DNA from: Planococcus sp. CAU13
Lineage (GTDB): Bacteria > Bacillota > Bacilli > Bacillales_A > Planococcaceae
DNA: 42,213 nt
NCBI RefSeq assembly: GCF_000775575.1
Contig: NZ_JRGN01000238.1
Span: 1 to 42,213, forward strand
Direction: 5' to 3'
Part shown: in pieces, positions 7,846 through 16,081 of the stretch
Layout of the letters: each line of letters starts with the position of its first letter
How positions within the stretch are numbered: the stretch's first letter is position 1
Notes under the pieces: generated by a model
Told to the model about the DNA's origin: nothing
What the model saw: the letters and a program-made list of their open reading frames with translations, nothing else
The model's database searches: none
Program-made: the position numbers and the translations under genes

Positions 7846-8496
7846 TTACTGACTTTCATTCATCCTTTTACCTTCTGCCCTGTCCAGCTGTTCTTCCCCC
7901 AGCACTTCCAGACAAATCCGAACGCCCTTCAACAAGTCGCGGTGCGGCCAGCTCGGTACATTGCCATGTTCGATAGCCAGTTCATGAGAAGCCGGCATAT
8001 GAATAAAACCGGAAGGAATGTCTTGCTTATGTATGGCTGCACAGTGCAGCGCTTCGTACATGACATTATTGCATAAATATGCGCCTGCTGTATTCGAAAT
8101 ATCGGCCGGTAAACCTTCTTCCAGCAAGCGACTTACCATTTTCCGAATGGGCAATGTCGATAAATACCCTGCTGCACCTTCCTGGTGAATCGGTTCATCC
8201 ACAGGCCGCTTGCCTTTATTGTCCTGTGGACCATCCTTTATATTGAGTGCGATGCGTTCCGGAGTCATTTTAAAACGGCCGGCAGCAAGACCCAATGATA
8301 CTACAGCATCCGGCTTTATTTCTTCAATCAGGTCAATGATCATTGCGCCAGCCTGTGTAAAGTCGACAGGCAATATCTTCCCGATCACCTCAAAAGGGCC
8401 GATCAGTTCTTCATTCAGTTCTTCCACCACTTTCATCGTTGGATTCACCGTAAAATCCAGGAACGGTTCAAATCCCGTCAACAGCAATTTTTTCAT
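7846..8496 (-). CDS. pcp: Pyrrolidone-carboxylate peptidase (pyroglutamyl peptidase I)
   Basis: This 216-residue cysteine peptidase of family C15 removes N-terminal pyroglutamate from peptides in the cytoplasm. The N-terminus MKKLLLTGFEPF is diagnostic. The catalytic triad is visible: Glu80 in TPERIALN, Cys142 in NTAGAYLCNNVMY and His166 in GFIHMP, at nearly the same positions as in characterised enzymes. SLGLAAGR at 67-74 is the family loop. The ATG at 8496 is 8 nt after GGGAGG; an extension to 8511 is less suited. It is followed by a small membrane protein gene and lies divergent from the amino acid ABC importer, which fits a role in peptide and amino acid use. Confidence 0.95.
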   Translation of the reverse strand: MKKLLLTGFEPFLDFTVNPTMKVVEELNEELIGPFEVIGKILPVDFTQAGAMIIDLIEEIKPDAVVSLGLAAGRFKMTPERIALNIKDGPQDNKGKRPVDEPIHQEGAAGYLSTLPIRKMVSRLLEEGLPADISNTAGAYLCNNVMYEALHCAAIHKQDIPSGFIHMPASHELAIEHGNVPSWPHRDLLKGVRICLEVLGEEQLDRAEGKRMNESQ

Positions 8497-8591
8497 GGCC
8501 CAGCCTCCCATCTCTTTAATGATACCTCAACTCCCATCAAAATGCTGAATAATCTAAATACATAAATATTCATTAAATAGTATATTTACTC

Positions 8592-8618
8592 TTTACAATG
8601 TATATTTTGAGGTATAAT
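8592..8618 (+). promoter_or_regulatory. Candidate sigma-A promoter of the amino acid ABC operon
   Basis: TTTACA (8592-8597) and a perfect TATAAT (8613-8618) in an AT-rich stretch. The 15-bp spacing is short; using TAATAT at 8615 as the -10 would give 17 bp. The first start codon is 46 bp downstream. Confidence 0.5.
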
Positions 8619-8663
8619 ATACATATTAACGAATAAAAATACTTTTAATAGGAGGAAATGTTT

Positions 8664-9434
8664 ATGAAAAAGAATGCATTGGTTTTAGGTTTATTGGCAT
8701 CGGCTGCATTGGTACTGGGTGCCTGCGGCGGAGATACGGAAGCTGGGTCAGAGAAGAAAAAAGTGCTGGAAATGGGTACATCAGCAGAATTTGCGCCATT
8801 TGAATCGCGCAATCCTCAAGGTGAAATCGTCGGTTTTGATATCGATCTTGCCAACTACATAGCTGACGAACTGGGATACGAACTTGAAATCACCGACATG
8901 AAATTTGACGGGCTGATCGGCGCTTTGCAGAATGACCGTGTCGATCTCGTCCTCGCTGGAATGTCAGCAACCGATTCACGCCGCAAAAATGTCGATTTCT
9001 CAACAGAATATAATCATTCAGGCGAAATGTTCATTACGCCAAAAGGTTCTGATGTGACCAGCATTGAGGATCTTGAAGGTCTGACAGTCGGCGTACAGCT
9101 CGGCACGATTCAGGAGGAAGGCGCGAAGAAGATCCAGGAAGAAGAAGGGATCGATTTCGAGCTGAAGGCACTGGATGATTCGGGGGCATTGATCCAGGAG
9201 ATTTTATCCGGGCGCATCGATGCCGCCTATATGGATAAAGAAGCTGCACTTGGCTATCTGGCACAGCAGGACCTGGACGCATTTGACGATCCGACCACAA
9301 GCTCACCGGGCATGGCCGTCGCTTTCCCGAAAGGCAGCGATCTGGTTGACGATGTCAACGAAGTGCTGGCAAAGGCGGAAGAAAGCGGTTTTCTGAAAGA
9401 ACTTCAGGACAAATGGCTGAGCGAAGAAAAATAA
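8664..9434 (+). CDS. Amino acid ABC transporter substrate-binding lipoprotein
   Basis: A 256-residue family 3 solute-binding protein. The signal peptide MKKNALVLGLLASAALVLGAC ends in a lipobox LGAC with lipidated Cys21, so the mature protein is membrane-anchored outside the cell. Family signature GFDIDLANYIADELGYELE and the FDGLIGALQNDRVDLVLAGMSAT segment bind the amino acid backbone. The ATG at 8664 is 8 nt after GGAGG; an ATG at 8658 is too close. It is the first gene of a binding protein-permease-ATPase operon. Polar amino acids (Gln, Arg, His or cystine) are the usual ligands; the exact one is not readable. Confidence 0.93.
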   Translation: MKKNALVLGLLASAALVLGACGGDTEAGSEKKKVLEMGTSAEFAPFESRNPQGEIVGFDIDLANYIADELGYELEITDMKFDGLIGALQNDRVDLVLAGMSATDSRRKNVDFSTEYNHSGEMFITPKGSDVTSIEDLEGLTVGVQLGTIQEEGAKKIQEEEGIDFELKALDDSGALIQEILSGRIDAAYMDKEAALGYLAQQDLDAFDDPTTSSPGMAVAFPKGSDLVDDVNEVLAKAEESGFLKELQDKWLSEEK

Positions 9435-9464
9435 AAATTTGAAACCGGAAAAGAGCTGGCTTCC

Positions 9465-10124
9465 ATGAATCTCGATTTTTCTCAAATTGTCCCTTATATC
9501 CCTTTCATGCTGAAAGGGATCTGGACAACCCTTCAATTCGTTTTTGTCGCAATCATACTTGGCTCAATCCTCGGAACGGTGCTCGCCCTGTTCAAAATCG
9601 GCTCAGTAAAATCGCTGCGCTGGTTCGCTGACGGCTATACATCGATTTTCCGCGGCACGCCGCTTATCCTGCAGCTGATGATCATCTATTATTCGATCCC
9701 GCAGCTGACAGGCTATGACATTAATCCTTTTATGTCAGCCGTTCTCGCGTTCGGACTGAATTCATCCGCTTATATCTCGGAGATCATCCGTGCAGGGATA
9801 CAGGCAGTCGACAAAGGCCAGATGGAAGCGGCGCAGGCACTCGGCATCTCCTACAGCGATATGATGAAAGACATCATCCTGCCGCAGGCGCTGAAAAATA
9901 TTCTGCCGGCCCTGATGAATGAGTTCATCACGCTGACAAAAGAATCGGCCATCGTGTCGACCATCGGATATCTTGACCTCATGCGCCGCGCGCAAGTCGT
10001 CGGCTCCGATCTGTTCCGCAATTTCGAGCCATTATTATTTGTCGGATTCATCTACTGGTGCATGGTGATGGGGCTGACCGTCATCGGAAGAATGTTTGAA
10101 CGGAGGCTGAAATTGAGTGATTAA
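9465..10124 (+). CDS. Amino acid ABC transporter permease
   Basis: A 219-residue HisM/GlnP-type permease with about five hydrophobic segments starting at residue 15. The coupling-loop EAA motif is [20 protein letters not shown] (about residues 125-144), which contacts the ATPase. [15 protein letters not shown] is typical of polar amino acid permeases. Only one permease gene is present, so it should act as a homodimer. It begins 30 bp after the binding protein and overlaps the ATPase gene by 8 bp, which suggests coupled translation. Confidence 0.93.
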   Translation: MNLDFSQIVPYIPFMLKGIWTTLQFVFVAIILGSILGTVLALFKIGSVKSLRWFADGYTSIFRGTPLILQLMIIYYSIPQLTGYDINPFMSAVLAFGLNSSAYISEIIRAGIQAVDKGQMEAAQALGISYSDMMKDIILPQALKNILPALMNEFITLTKESAIVSTIGYLDLMRRAQVVGSDLFRNFEPLLFVGFIYWCMVMGLTVIGRMFERRLKLSD

Positions 10125-10839
10125 AGTACAGAACCTCTATAAGAAATTCGGCGATAACCTGGTGCTGAATGATATATCGGCCACTATCAGGCAAGGGGAA
10201 GTCGTGTCAATCATCGGTCCATCCGGCTCGGGAAAATCCACTTTTCTGCGCTGCCTGAATTTATTGGAGATTCCGACCTCCGGCACGATCCTGATCAATG
10301 ACGCTGATCTGACGGCGAGAGGAGCGAATATCAATAAAAGCCGCCAGCAGATTGGCATGGTGTTTCAGCATTTCCACTTGTTTCCGCATTTAACGGTGCT
10401 AGAAAATTTGACGTATGCGCCGGTTAAAGTAAAAGGCCTGAAACCGGCGGAAGCGAATGACAAGGCACTCCTGCTGCTGAAGCGGGTCGGCTTGTCCGAT
10501 AAAGCGGCCGCCTATCCATCCAGTTTGTCGGGGGGCCAGAAGCAGCGGGTCGCCATCGCCCGCGCACTTGCCATGGAGCCGGACCTGCTGCTGTTCGATG
10601 AACCGACTTCGGCGCTTGATCCTGAAATGGTGAAAGAAGTGCTTGATGTCATGAAAGATCTCGCGAAGTCCGGCATGACGATGGTTGTCGTGACCCACGA
10701 AATGGGCTTTGCACGGGAAGTTGCCGACCGGGTGATTTTCCTTGACCACGGCAGCCTGGTGGAAGAAGGCACGCCAGCTGACTTTTTCGCCAATCCCAAA
10801 ACAGAGCGTGCGCGCGGCTTTTTGGAAAAAGTGCTGTGA
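10117..10839 (+). CDS. Amino acid ABC transporter ATP-binding protein (GlnQ-like)
   Basis: A 240-residue ATPase that powers the importer. Walker [10 protein letters not shown] at about 34-42, the Q-loop in [10 protein letters not shown], signature [15 protein letters not shown], Walker [13 protein letters not shown] and switch His in VVTHEM are all intact. The start is GTG 10117, 10 nt after GGAGG and inside the end of the permease gene. The operon ends here with a terminator 18 bp on. Confidence 0.95.
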   Translation: MIKVQNLYKKFGDNLVLNDISATIRQGEVVSIIGPSGSGKSTFLRCLNLLEIPTSGTILINDADLTARGANINKSRQQIGMVFQHFHLFPHLTVLENLTYAPVKVKGLKPAEANDKALLLLKRVGLSDKAAAYPSSLSGGQKQRVAIARALAMEPDLLLFDEPTSALDPEMVKEVLDVMKDLAKSGMTMVVVTHEMGFAREVADRVIFLDHGSLVEEGTPADFFANPKTERARGFLEKVL

Positions 10840-10857
10840 GGATGAATATTTATCAAT

Positions 10858-10887
10858 CAGTGGAAACTTCTTTCCACTGGTTTTTAT
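10858..10887 (+). terminator. Intrinsic terminator of the ABC importer operon
   Basis: A 9-bp stem CAGTGGAAA / TTTCCACTG with a CTTC loop, followed by GGTTTTTATT. Confidence 0.85.
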
Positions 10888-11018
10888 TGTCTTCAAAATA
10901 TCGTTTTAAAATTTCTTCCATCGATGTTCATCTATTGCACAAAACTGAGAGCCGCACAGCTCTTTTCGCCATGCTATACTTAGGGCAATGCGCAACAATG
11001 AAATATGAGGTGGAAAAC

Positions 11019-11903
11019 TTGTTTAGAAAACTGATGATCTTTTTATTCGTGTTCTTTTTCATGGCTTTGATCGTCTTTACGGCGGTCATGTTTCTGACGA
11101 ATGAAGAAACAATATACGATGAAGAAGGTGTTGTACTGGCCATCGAAAAACCGTCTTTCATCACAATGGGCGAACCGGAAATCACCGAACAGGATACCGA
11201 CAAAACAGCTGTACGGAAACTGACTTTTGTCGGACTGGACATCGGCACATATACCATGATCGAGCGCACACTGGAAAACGGAGCAACCATCATTTTTGAT
11301 GAGCTGCATAATGCCGGTTGGATGCCAATGGCTGTTTCACTCAATCACAAAGGGCTCGACGATCCGGAGATCACTTCCTGGAATCCGCGTCCGGTGACAA
11401 ACGAACCGGATGATGTATTCGGAGCAGATCCGACCAGCAATCCATTTGGTACAATTGCAGCCGGCGGGAAGCATTTCCTGCAAGGCAACCTGTATGCATC
11501 CCGCATCATTCCACAGGAAAATGGAGGACAGGCTCATGAACTGCGGACCGAAAACCCGAACTTCGAAATTGAAGAAGGCATCATGGAAAAAAGTTTCTGG
11601 CTGCCGCCTAAGCATTATGTCCACACCTGGCTGATGATTGCAGATGAACCGTTCTTTGAGAATCCTGAAACGGAACAGGCCTGGATCGATTTCACACTCG
11701 ACAACCGCTACCAGCAATTGAACTGGCTGACACCTGAGGGCCCGCTTGTCAAACTGCCAATCACTCGTGACCCGCGCACTGAACTGGCATACGGGTTGAT
11801 CGAAGAACGCACAGCAGACCCGGCGTCACAGGAATGGAACCGGACCTCCCCTTCCTACTTTTTTGAAACGATGCTGCTGAATGCGGAAGCATCCCTGAAA
11901 TGA
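11019..11903 (+). CDS. Membrane-anchored extracytoplasmic protein of unknown function, 294 aa
   Basis: I do not recognise the family. The protein begins with a basic N-terminus and one strong hydrophobic segment (about residues 6-28), followed by a large hydrophilic domain that should lie outside the membrane. No lipobox is present, so it is probably anchored by an uncleaved helix. The domain has no cysteine or obvious catalytic motif; Trp-Met-Pro, NPFGT and FWLPPKHYVHTWL stretches may be useful as family markers. The best start is TTG 11019, 5 nt after GAGGTGG; an in-frame ATG at 10998 lacks a ribosome binding site, and longer upstream readings run through the previous terminator. It is monocistronic with a terminator directly after. 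Base composition resembles its neighbours. Confidence 0.7.
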   Translation: MFRKLMIFLFVFFFMALIVFTAVMFLTNEETIYDEEGVVLAIEKPSFITMGEPEITEQDTDKTAVRKLTFVGLDIGTYTMIERTLENGATIIFDELHNAGWMPMAVSLNHKGLDDPEITSWNPRPVTNEPDDVFGADPTSNPFGTIAAGGKHFLQGNLYASRIIPQENGGQAHELRTENPNFEIEEGIMEKSFWLPPKHYVHTWLMIADEPFFENPETEQAWIDFTLDNRYQQLNWLTPEGPLVKLPITRDPRTELAYGLIEERTADPASQEWNRTSPSYFFETMLLNAEASLK

Positions 11904-11906
11904 AGT

Positions 11907-11936
11907 AAGCCCTGCCGGCTGAAGCCGGCAGGGCTT
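11907..11936. terminator. Bidirectional intrinsic terminator
   Basis: A perfect 13-bp stem AAGCCCTGCCGGC with a TGAA loop, between two converging genes. It touches the stop codon of the serine hydrolase gene. Confidence 0.9.
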
Positions 11937-12727
11937 TATTGTGCTTTCAGCCAGCTGTAAATATGGCCGCCAATTTCTGCAATGATTTCCTGTCCGGTAT
12001 GATTGTCCGGTGAATCATCGAGCAGGACGGCCGCATACACTTTATGTCCGCGGTATTCAAAAATCCCGGCATCATTGACTGTGCCTGGCAAGCCACCCGA
12101 TTTCGAATAGACTTCGACTTCAGCATCTTCGTCGATACGGCCATGAAGATTGGCGATCAGCTGCTGGTTCTTCAGGATATGGAGCACGCGCTTCCGGCTG
12201 TCAGGGGACACGAAGCCTTCCAGATCGACTGCTTTCAGCATCTTCACCAGATCAGCTGCCGAAGTCCAATTGTCTGCCCCTTCTGCCGCTGCCCTGAAAT
12301 CCATGAATTCACGGCCAAGCACCGTTTCGCTGCAGCGCAGCTCTTCCAGCATGCGGTTGACGTTCTCAATCCCGACCGTCCGAATAGAGACATTGGAAGC
12401 TGTATTATCGGAAACAATGATCATTAATGTCAATAAATCTTCAAGCGACAACATCTTTACTGAATTCATGCGAAAAAGGACACCGGACCCTTCGGTAAAA
12501 TCTTCCGGATGCAACGGGATCAACTCATGCGGTTTCAAGATTTCACGGTCAACCTGGCGGAATGCTTCCAGCAGGACCGCAAGCTTGATCGTGCTAGCCG
12601 ACTTCAACCGGGCATTGCCGTTTATGTCGATCCGCTTGCCGGCAGTTTCAATAACAGCAGAAACTCTTCCAGTGAACTCCCCCAGCGTGGTGAGTATCCT
12701 GCTTTTCAATAATTCATCTGCACTCAT
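11936..12727 (-). CDS. Class A beta-lactamase-like serine hydrolase
   Basis: A 263-residue protein of the penicillin-recognising serine hydrolase fold. The three active-site motifs are present: SxxK as Ser45-Thr-Ile-Lys48, SDN at 106-108 in IVSDNTASN, and KSG at 209-211 in YSKSGGLPG. The spacing fits class A beta-lactamases. The omega-loop Glu of true class A enzymes is not clearly placed (VLGREFMDFR is the nearest region), and no signal peptide is visible, so a cytoplasmic esterase or peptidase-like hydrolase is as likely as a lactamase. The start is ATG 12727 with AGGGGGA upstream; the ATG at 12748 has no such site. Monocistronic. Confidence 0.8.
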   Translation of the reverse strand: MSADELLKSRILTTLGEFTGRVSAVIETAGKRIDINGNARLKSASTIKLAVLLEAFRQVDREILKPHELIPLHPEDFTEGSGVLFRMNSVKMLSLEDLLTLMIIVSDNTASNVSIRTVGIENVNRMLEELRCSETVLGREFMDFRAAAEGADNWTSAADLVKMLKAVDLEGFVSPDSRKRVLHILKNQQLIANLHGRIDEDAEVEVYSKSGGLPGTVNDAGIFEYRGHKVYAAVLLDDSPDNHTGQEIIAEIGGHIYSWLKAQ

Positions 12728-12879
12728 ACTAATCCCCCTTTTATTCATTATACGATATTTATTCTTTTAAATAGTGAAGCATTTCCCTTTGAATAGTTCG
12801 AATAATCAGTATACTGTAGGTGAAGGGACAATCTTCTTCCGCTGGTGCTGCATACTAATTCAGAAGGAGGCTGATAAAT

Positions 12880-13053
12880 ATGGAACGCAAGTTTTCTGAT
12901 TTAAAGGAAATGGAACGCCGAATGGACGAGGATTTTTATGCTGCGCTGAATATGATTGGCGAGGGAGCCCCTGATTATGCACCTTTCAATGAAGAAGATG
13001 ACGCTCCGGCCGAACTGAAACGCAGCGAAGAGAAGGCGAAAGATCTGCAGTGA
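12880..13053 (+). CDS. Small acidic protein, 57 aa
   Basis: A short reading frame with a very strong ribosome binding site (AGAAGGAGG, about 9 nt before the ATG). The product begins MERKFSDLKEMERRMDEDFY and ends EEKAKDLQ. It is highly charged, soluble and probably helical at both ends, with a Pro-containing middle (GEGAPDYAPF). A possible promoter TTGAAT (12789) / TATACT (12810) lies upstream, with a short 15-bp spacing. A terminator follows within 60 bp, so it is a self-contained transcription unit. Function unknown; I do not recognise a family. Confidence 0.7.
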   Translation: MERKFSDLKEMERRMDEDFYAALNMIGEGAPDYAPFNEEDDAPAELKRSEEKAKDLQ

Positions 13054-13110
13054 CACAGACTGCTTTCTCTTTGAGCAATCCTGTCATCCAGGGTGCTGAA
13101 AATTTCCAAG

Positions 13111-13150
13111 GCAAAACCCCGCAGAAGGTTCTGTGGGGTTTTTGCTTTTT
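13111..13150. terminator. Bidirectional intrinsic terminator
   Basis: A stem of CCCCGCAGAA with TTCTGTGGGG, extended by GCAAAA / TTTTTGC, with a GG loop and a T run. It ends the 57-residue gene and, in reverse, overlaps the stop of the flavin oxidoreductase gene. Confidence 0.85.
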
Positions 13151-14156
13151 ACTCCATCATCTCCGCTACGATCTCGTATGAACGCAGACGGTCTTCGTGG
13201 TGGAAAATCTGTGAGTTGACGATGATTTCATCAGCCCTTGTTTTATTGATGAAGGCATTAAGTTTTTCACGGATGACATCAGGCGTCCCGACGATCGTCG
13301 ATTCGGAAGTCAGTTTCTCCCGGAAAATCGCGATTTCCCTCGGAGACCAGACTTCTTCGAGGTCGTCGATCGGCGCCTGGAATGTCGTCGGTTCGCCGCG
13401 CATCAGGCTGAACATTTGCTGCTGCTGCGATGTGGCAAGCCATTCTGCACGCTCCTGCGTATCAGCAGCGATGATATTGACACCGAGCATGGCATATGGC
13501 TTATCCAGCGCTTTCGAAGGCTTGAAATTCTGGTGGTATAATTGCAGCGCCTGCATCATATAATCAGGTGCGAAGTGGCTGGCGAATGAAAACGGCAAGC
13601 CCTTTAAAGCAGCAAGCTGAGCACTGAATCCGCTGGAACCCAGCAGCCAGATCGGAATATCCAGGTTTGTCCCCGGATAAGCTTTTACGCGGCCTTTTGG
13701 ATTAGCCGAGAAATAATTTTCCAGTTCCGCCACGAGCTGCGGGAATTCATCGCCTGTTGTGCCGAGCGTGCGGCGCAGCGCGTAGGAAGTTCCCTGGTCG
13801 CTGCCGGGTGCGCGGCCAAGTCCAAGGTCGATGCGCCCCGGATAAATCGTTTCCAGCGTACCGAATTGTTCCGCGATGACAAGGGGTGCATGGTTCGGCA
13901 GCATGATTCCGCCTGAACCGACGCGAATTGTTTCTGTATGTCCGGCAATATGGCCGATCAATACGGAAGTCGCCGAACTGCCGATCCCCGGCATGTTGTG
14001 GTGTTCAGCAAGCCAAAACCGGCTGAATCCCAGTTTTTCGACATGCTGTGCGAGATCCACGCTATTTTTGAAAGCCTGTGCTGTTTCTTCGCCTTCATTG
14101 ATCGGCGCCAGATCCAGCACGGCCAATGGTATATGATTGAATTTCTTAATTGGCAT
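13149..14156 (-). CDS. Luciferase-like (LLM class) flavin-dependent oxidoreductase
   Basis: A 335-residue TIM-barrel protein related to B. subtilis YceB/YwcH, members of the bacterial luciferase family that use reduced FMN or F420-like flavins. Visible family motifs: [12 protein letters not shown] at the start, the [15 protein letters not shown] segment, [42 protein letters not shown], and [11 protein letters not shown] near the C-terminus. The start is ATG 14156 ([10 protein letters not shown]), 11 nt after AAGGAG. It is monocistronic with its own terminator. Substrate unknown; these enzymes are usually annotated as alkanal monooxygenase-like without evidence. Confidence 0.9.
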   Translation of the reverse strand: MPIKKFNHIPLAVLDLAPINEGEETAQAFKNSVDLAQHVEKLGFSRFWLAEHHNMPGIGSSATSVLIGHIAGHTETIRVGSGGIMLPNHAPLVIAEQFGTLETIYPGRIDLGLGRAPGSDQGTSYALRRTLGTTGDEFPQLVAELENYFSANPKGRVKAYPGTNLDIPIWLLGSSGFSAQLAALKGLPFSFASHFAPDYMMQALQLYHQNFKPSKALDKPYAMLGVNIIAADTQERAEWLATSQQQQMFSLMRGEPTTFQAPIDDLEEVWSPREIAIFREKLTSESTIVGTPDVIREKLNAFINKTRADEIIVNSQIFHHEDRLRSYEIVAEMME

Positions 14157-14262
14157 AAATCTTTTCACTCCTTCTCTCCACCATTGTAGCGAATTTGCCA
14201 AATACAGGCATCTAATCGGCTCAGAATAGAAAACGGAGAACGAATTTTTTCAAAAAAAAAAC

Positions 14263-14285
14263 AAACCGGCTCGACTCGCCGGTTT
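14263..14285 (-). terminator. Terminator of the B12-STAS operon
   Basis: An 8-bp stem AAACCGGC / GCCGGTTT with a 7-nt loop; on the minus strand it is followed by a run of T. It lies 25 bp after the STAS gene. Confidence 0.8.
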
Positions 14286-14309
14286 ATTGCTTTTTATTAT
14301 ATATATTGT

Positions 14310-15077
14310 TTAATTTACGAATCTGCGCTCCGACAGGACAGCAGACAAAGAAGCTTCAAAGCGCAAATCCGTTGCCGATTTTAGGCTGTGCAGCTGCTTG
14401 GCGTGCTCAGGCTTTACTCCGGTGATGATATTGCCGGTGCCCATCACTTTGAATGTCTGCAGCAGCGAATTCAGATAGTCCATTCCATCCTCATTGATGT
14501 GATCCATGGCTGTCATGTCCAGAATGACCATCTCTGCGTGCTTTTCGTAGGCAGCACTCAGGATCGGTGCGCTTATTGACTCAATCTTCGCTGAATCCAA
14601 ATCGCCGAAAAAAGGGATCAGCAGATGCCCGTCTCCCAGTTCAATGATTGGGGCCGATAATTGCCGGACCCGCTGAAGCAATTTTTCCGTCTCTTCTTTT
14701 TCAAGCAATAAATCATAATTTGTATCATTCAGACGTTTTCTGAGATCTGCAAGCTGCCGGGAAATTTTCATCACCCGCTCATCTTTCGGAACAGCAACGG
14801 CAATCAGCGGAAATTCACCGGTCTGTTTGCAATGAAAGTCGCATAATTTAACTTCGCCATCAAGATCAAAGAAATTGAGTTCAACAGGAGCTGCGGGTCT
14901 GGATGACCGCAAATATTTTTCGGCTTTCGCCACACTTCCGCTGTCCAGAAGTTCAACAAAAGAAGCCGGATTCCCAAACATGGACTGCGCAGCTTCCGAG
15001 GAATGAATTATTTCAAGTTTGCTGTTCAATTGAAAAGCCGGCAGGGGCCAGCCGTCAAATGGAGAGGTTGGAGCCAT
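14310..15077 (-). CDS. STAS-domain protein with N-terminal PAS-like domain (RsbR-like)
   Basis: A 255-residue soluble protein in three parts. Residues 8-95 look like a PAS sensor (WPLPAFQLNSKLEIIHSSEAAQSMFG). Residues 98-140 form a charged coiled coil. Residues 141-250 form a STAS domain (SAPIIELGDGHLLIPFFGDLD, VILDMTAMDHINEDGMDYL, VKPEHAKQL). This is the layout of RsbR-type stressosome proteins, which control sigma-B by partner switching. In my hand alignment with RsbR, the phosphorylated Thr171 position is Glu196 here and the second phosphosite is also not a Thr, so the protein may be locked in a phospho-like state (inference). The start is ATG 15077, 6-7 nt after AGGAGG, overlapping the B12-binding gene by 23 bp. 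Last gene of a four-gene operon. Confidence 0.8.
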   Translation of the reverse strand: MAPTSPFDGWPLPAFQLNSKLEIIHSSEAAQSMFGNPASFVELLDSGSVAKAEKYLRSSRPAAPVELNFFDLDGEVKLCDFHCKQTGEFPLIAVAVPKDERVMKISRQLADLRKRLNDTNYDLLLEKEETEKLLQRVRQLSAPIIELGDGHLLIPFFGDLDSAKIESISAPILSAAYEKHAEMVILDMTAMDHINEDGMDYLNSLLQTFKVMGTGNIITGVKPEHAKQLHSLKSATDLRFEASLSAVLSERRFVN

Positions 15078-15711
15078 CTTCAACCTCCTTTCCGGTTTGA
15101 AGCCAATTTTTTAATTGCGGCAAATCCTTTACCACCAAAGTTTTTTCTGTCCGAAACTTTGAAATGTCTGCACCGGCAACTGCCCGGCCGCCGATCAGCA
15201 CAGCAGGTTTAAAATCAAGCTGCCGGAACGCATCTGAATACATTTTTAAGGCAGGAAGTCGGTAAACCAGAGCTGCGGACATCGCAATAACATCCGGCCG
15301 CCACCGCTTGGCCGCAGCAAGCGCCGCATCCAACGGCAGATTGGGGCCAAGATATTTCACTTCCCAGCCATGGTCTTTAAACAGTGACGACACCATTTTC
15401 AATCCGATATAATGGTCTTCGCCTTCCGGCCCAAGCACCATCACTTTTCGCTGGATTCCATTTTTAGGCTTGCGTTTCAGTTCAGCGGCGGATACGACAA
15501 AGTCACAAATGGCTGTCGCCAGATGTTCGTCCGCTACAGAAATGATGTTTTCCTGCCACCAGTCACCGATCAGATACATCGCAGGCGTGAGTAACTCATG
15601 ATACAGCTCATCATGTGAATGGCTCTCCAAATACTCAAAAACAGTGTCCATAGCTTTTTCATCTTCACCAGCCAAAAAAAGTTCAGCCAGTTCCCTTGCC
15701 TGTACCGTCAT
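15055..15711 (-). CDS. Cobalamin-binding protein with adenosylcobalamin-photoreceptor motifs
   Basis: A 218-residue protein with the two domains of CarH/LitR light sensors but without their MerR DNA-binding part. Residues 3-80 form the helical cap, with the motif Trp52-x9-Glu62-His63 (in DWWQENIISVADEH) that in CarH packs against the adenosyl group and supplies the His that binds cobalt after light. Residues 88-205 form the B12-binding Rossmann domain, with Glu98-x-His100-x-x-Gly103 (the His is the lower cobalt ligand), SAALVYR at 145-151 and the GG pair at 174-175. ATG 15711 has GGAGGAGG upstream; readings from 15798 overlap the previous gene. It probably passes a light or B12 signal to the co-encoded STAS protein by protein contact (inference). 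A methyltransferase-type corrinoid protein is the alternative, but no methyltransferase is nearby. Confidence 0.85.
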   Translation of the reverse strand: MTVQARELAELFLAGEDEKAMDTVFEYLESHSHDELYHELLTPAMYLIGDWWQENIISVADEHLATAICDFVVSAAELKRKPKNGIQRKVMVLGPEGEDHYIGLKMVSSLFKDHGWEVKYLGPNLPLDAALAAAKRWRPDVIAMSAALVYRLPALKMYSDAFRQLDFKPAVLIGGRAVAGADISKFRTEKTLVVKDLPQLKNWLQTGKEVEDGSNLSI

Positions 15712-15727
15712 GCCAGCCTCCTCCTGC

Positions 15728-16081
15728 TTATTGCTGCTCCAAAAGTCTGTTCGCTTTTTCCAGACAGCCAAGCATAAACTTCTCTTCATCCTTTTCAACT
15801 TTCCCCGGCAGAATGCCCATCAGCCGTTTGAAGTTGTCGATGATCAGTGCTGTTTCAACTCCGCGGCTCCTCAGCACCGAATCCAGCCACCTCGTATAAT
15901 CCATGAATAATTTTTCATCCGCCATCGCAAAAGCGGTCTCAAGATGATCAAGATGATGGTGATTATCTTTTTCCGTATGGATAAACCCTTTTTCCCCGAA
16001 ACGTTTCCATAAATCAGGATAGGCTTCATAGATGCTTTTCGCAGTTTCTGAGGCAATCAGATCCTTTATTTCTTTTCTCAT
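15728..16081 (-). CDS. Helical His-rich protein co-encoded with the B12-binding protein
   Basis: A 117-residue soluble, all-helical protein. Residues 15-30 read AKSIYEAYPDLWKRFG, then IHTEKDNHHHLDHLETAFAMADEKLFMDYTRWLDSVLRSRGV at 34-75. The His cluster (His41-43, His46) beside conserved-looking Asp/Trp positions could bind metal, heme or another cofactor. It resembles, from memory, a helical sensor region found in front of some B12-binding domains, so it may be the split N-terminal part of a two-domain photoreceptor; I cannot confirm this here. The start codon overlaps the stop of the monooxygenase gene as ATGA, and it ends 16 bp before the B12-binding gene, so it is firmly in the operon. Confidence 0.65.
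   Translation of the reverse strand: MRKEIKDLIASETAKSIYEAYPDLWKRFGEKGFIHTEKDNHHHLDHLETAFAMADEKLFMDYTRWLDSVLRSRGVETALIIDNFKRLMGILPGKVEKDEEKFMLGCLEKANRLLEQQ

Noticed and set aside
10836-11018. N-terminal extension of the unknown membrane protein
   Set aside because: It would run through the ABC operon terminator and promoter region; the TTG at 11019 with GAGGTGG and a clear membrane anchor fits better.
11936-12727. True secreted beta-lactamase
   Set aside because: The three active-site motifs are present, but there is no signal peptide or lipobox and no clear omega-loop Glu, so a resistance role is not supported.
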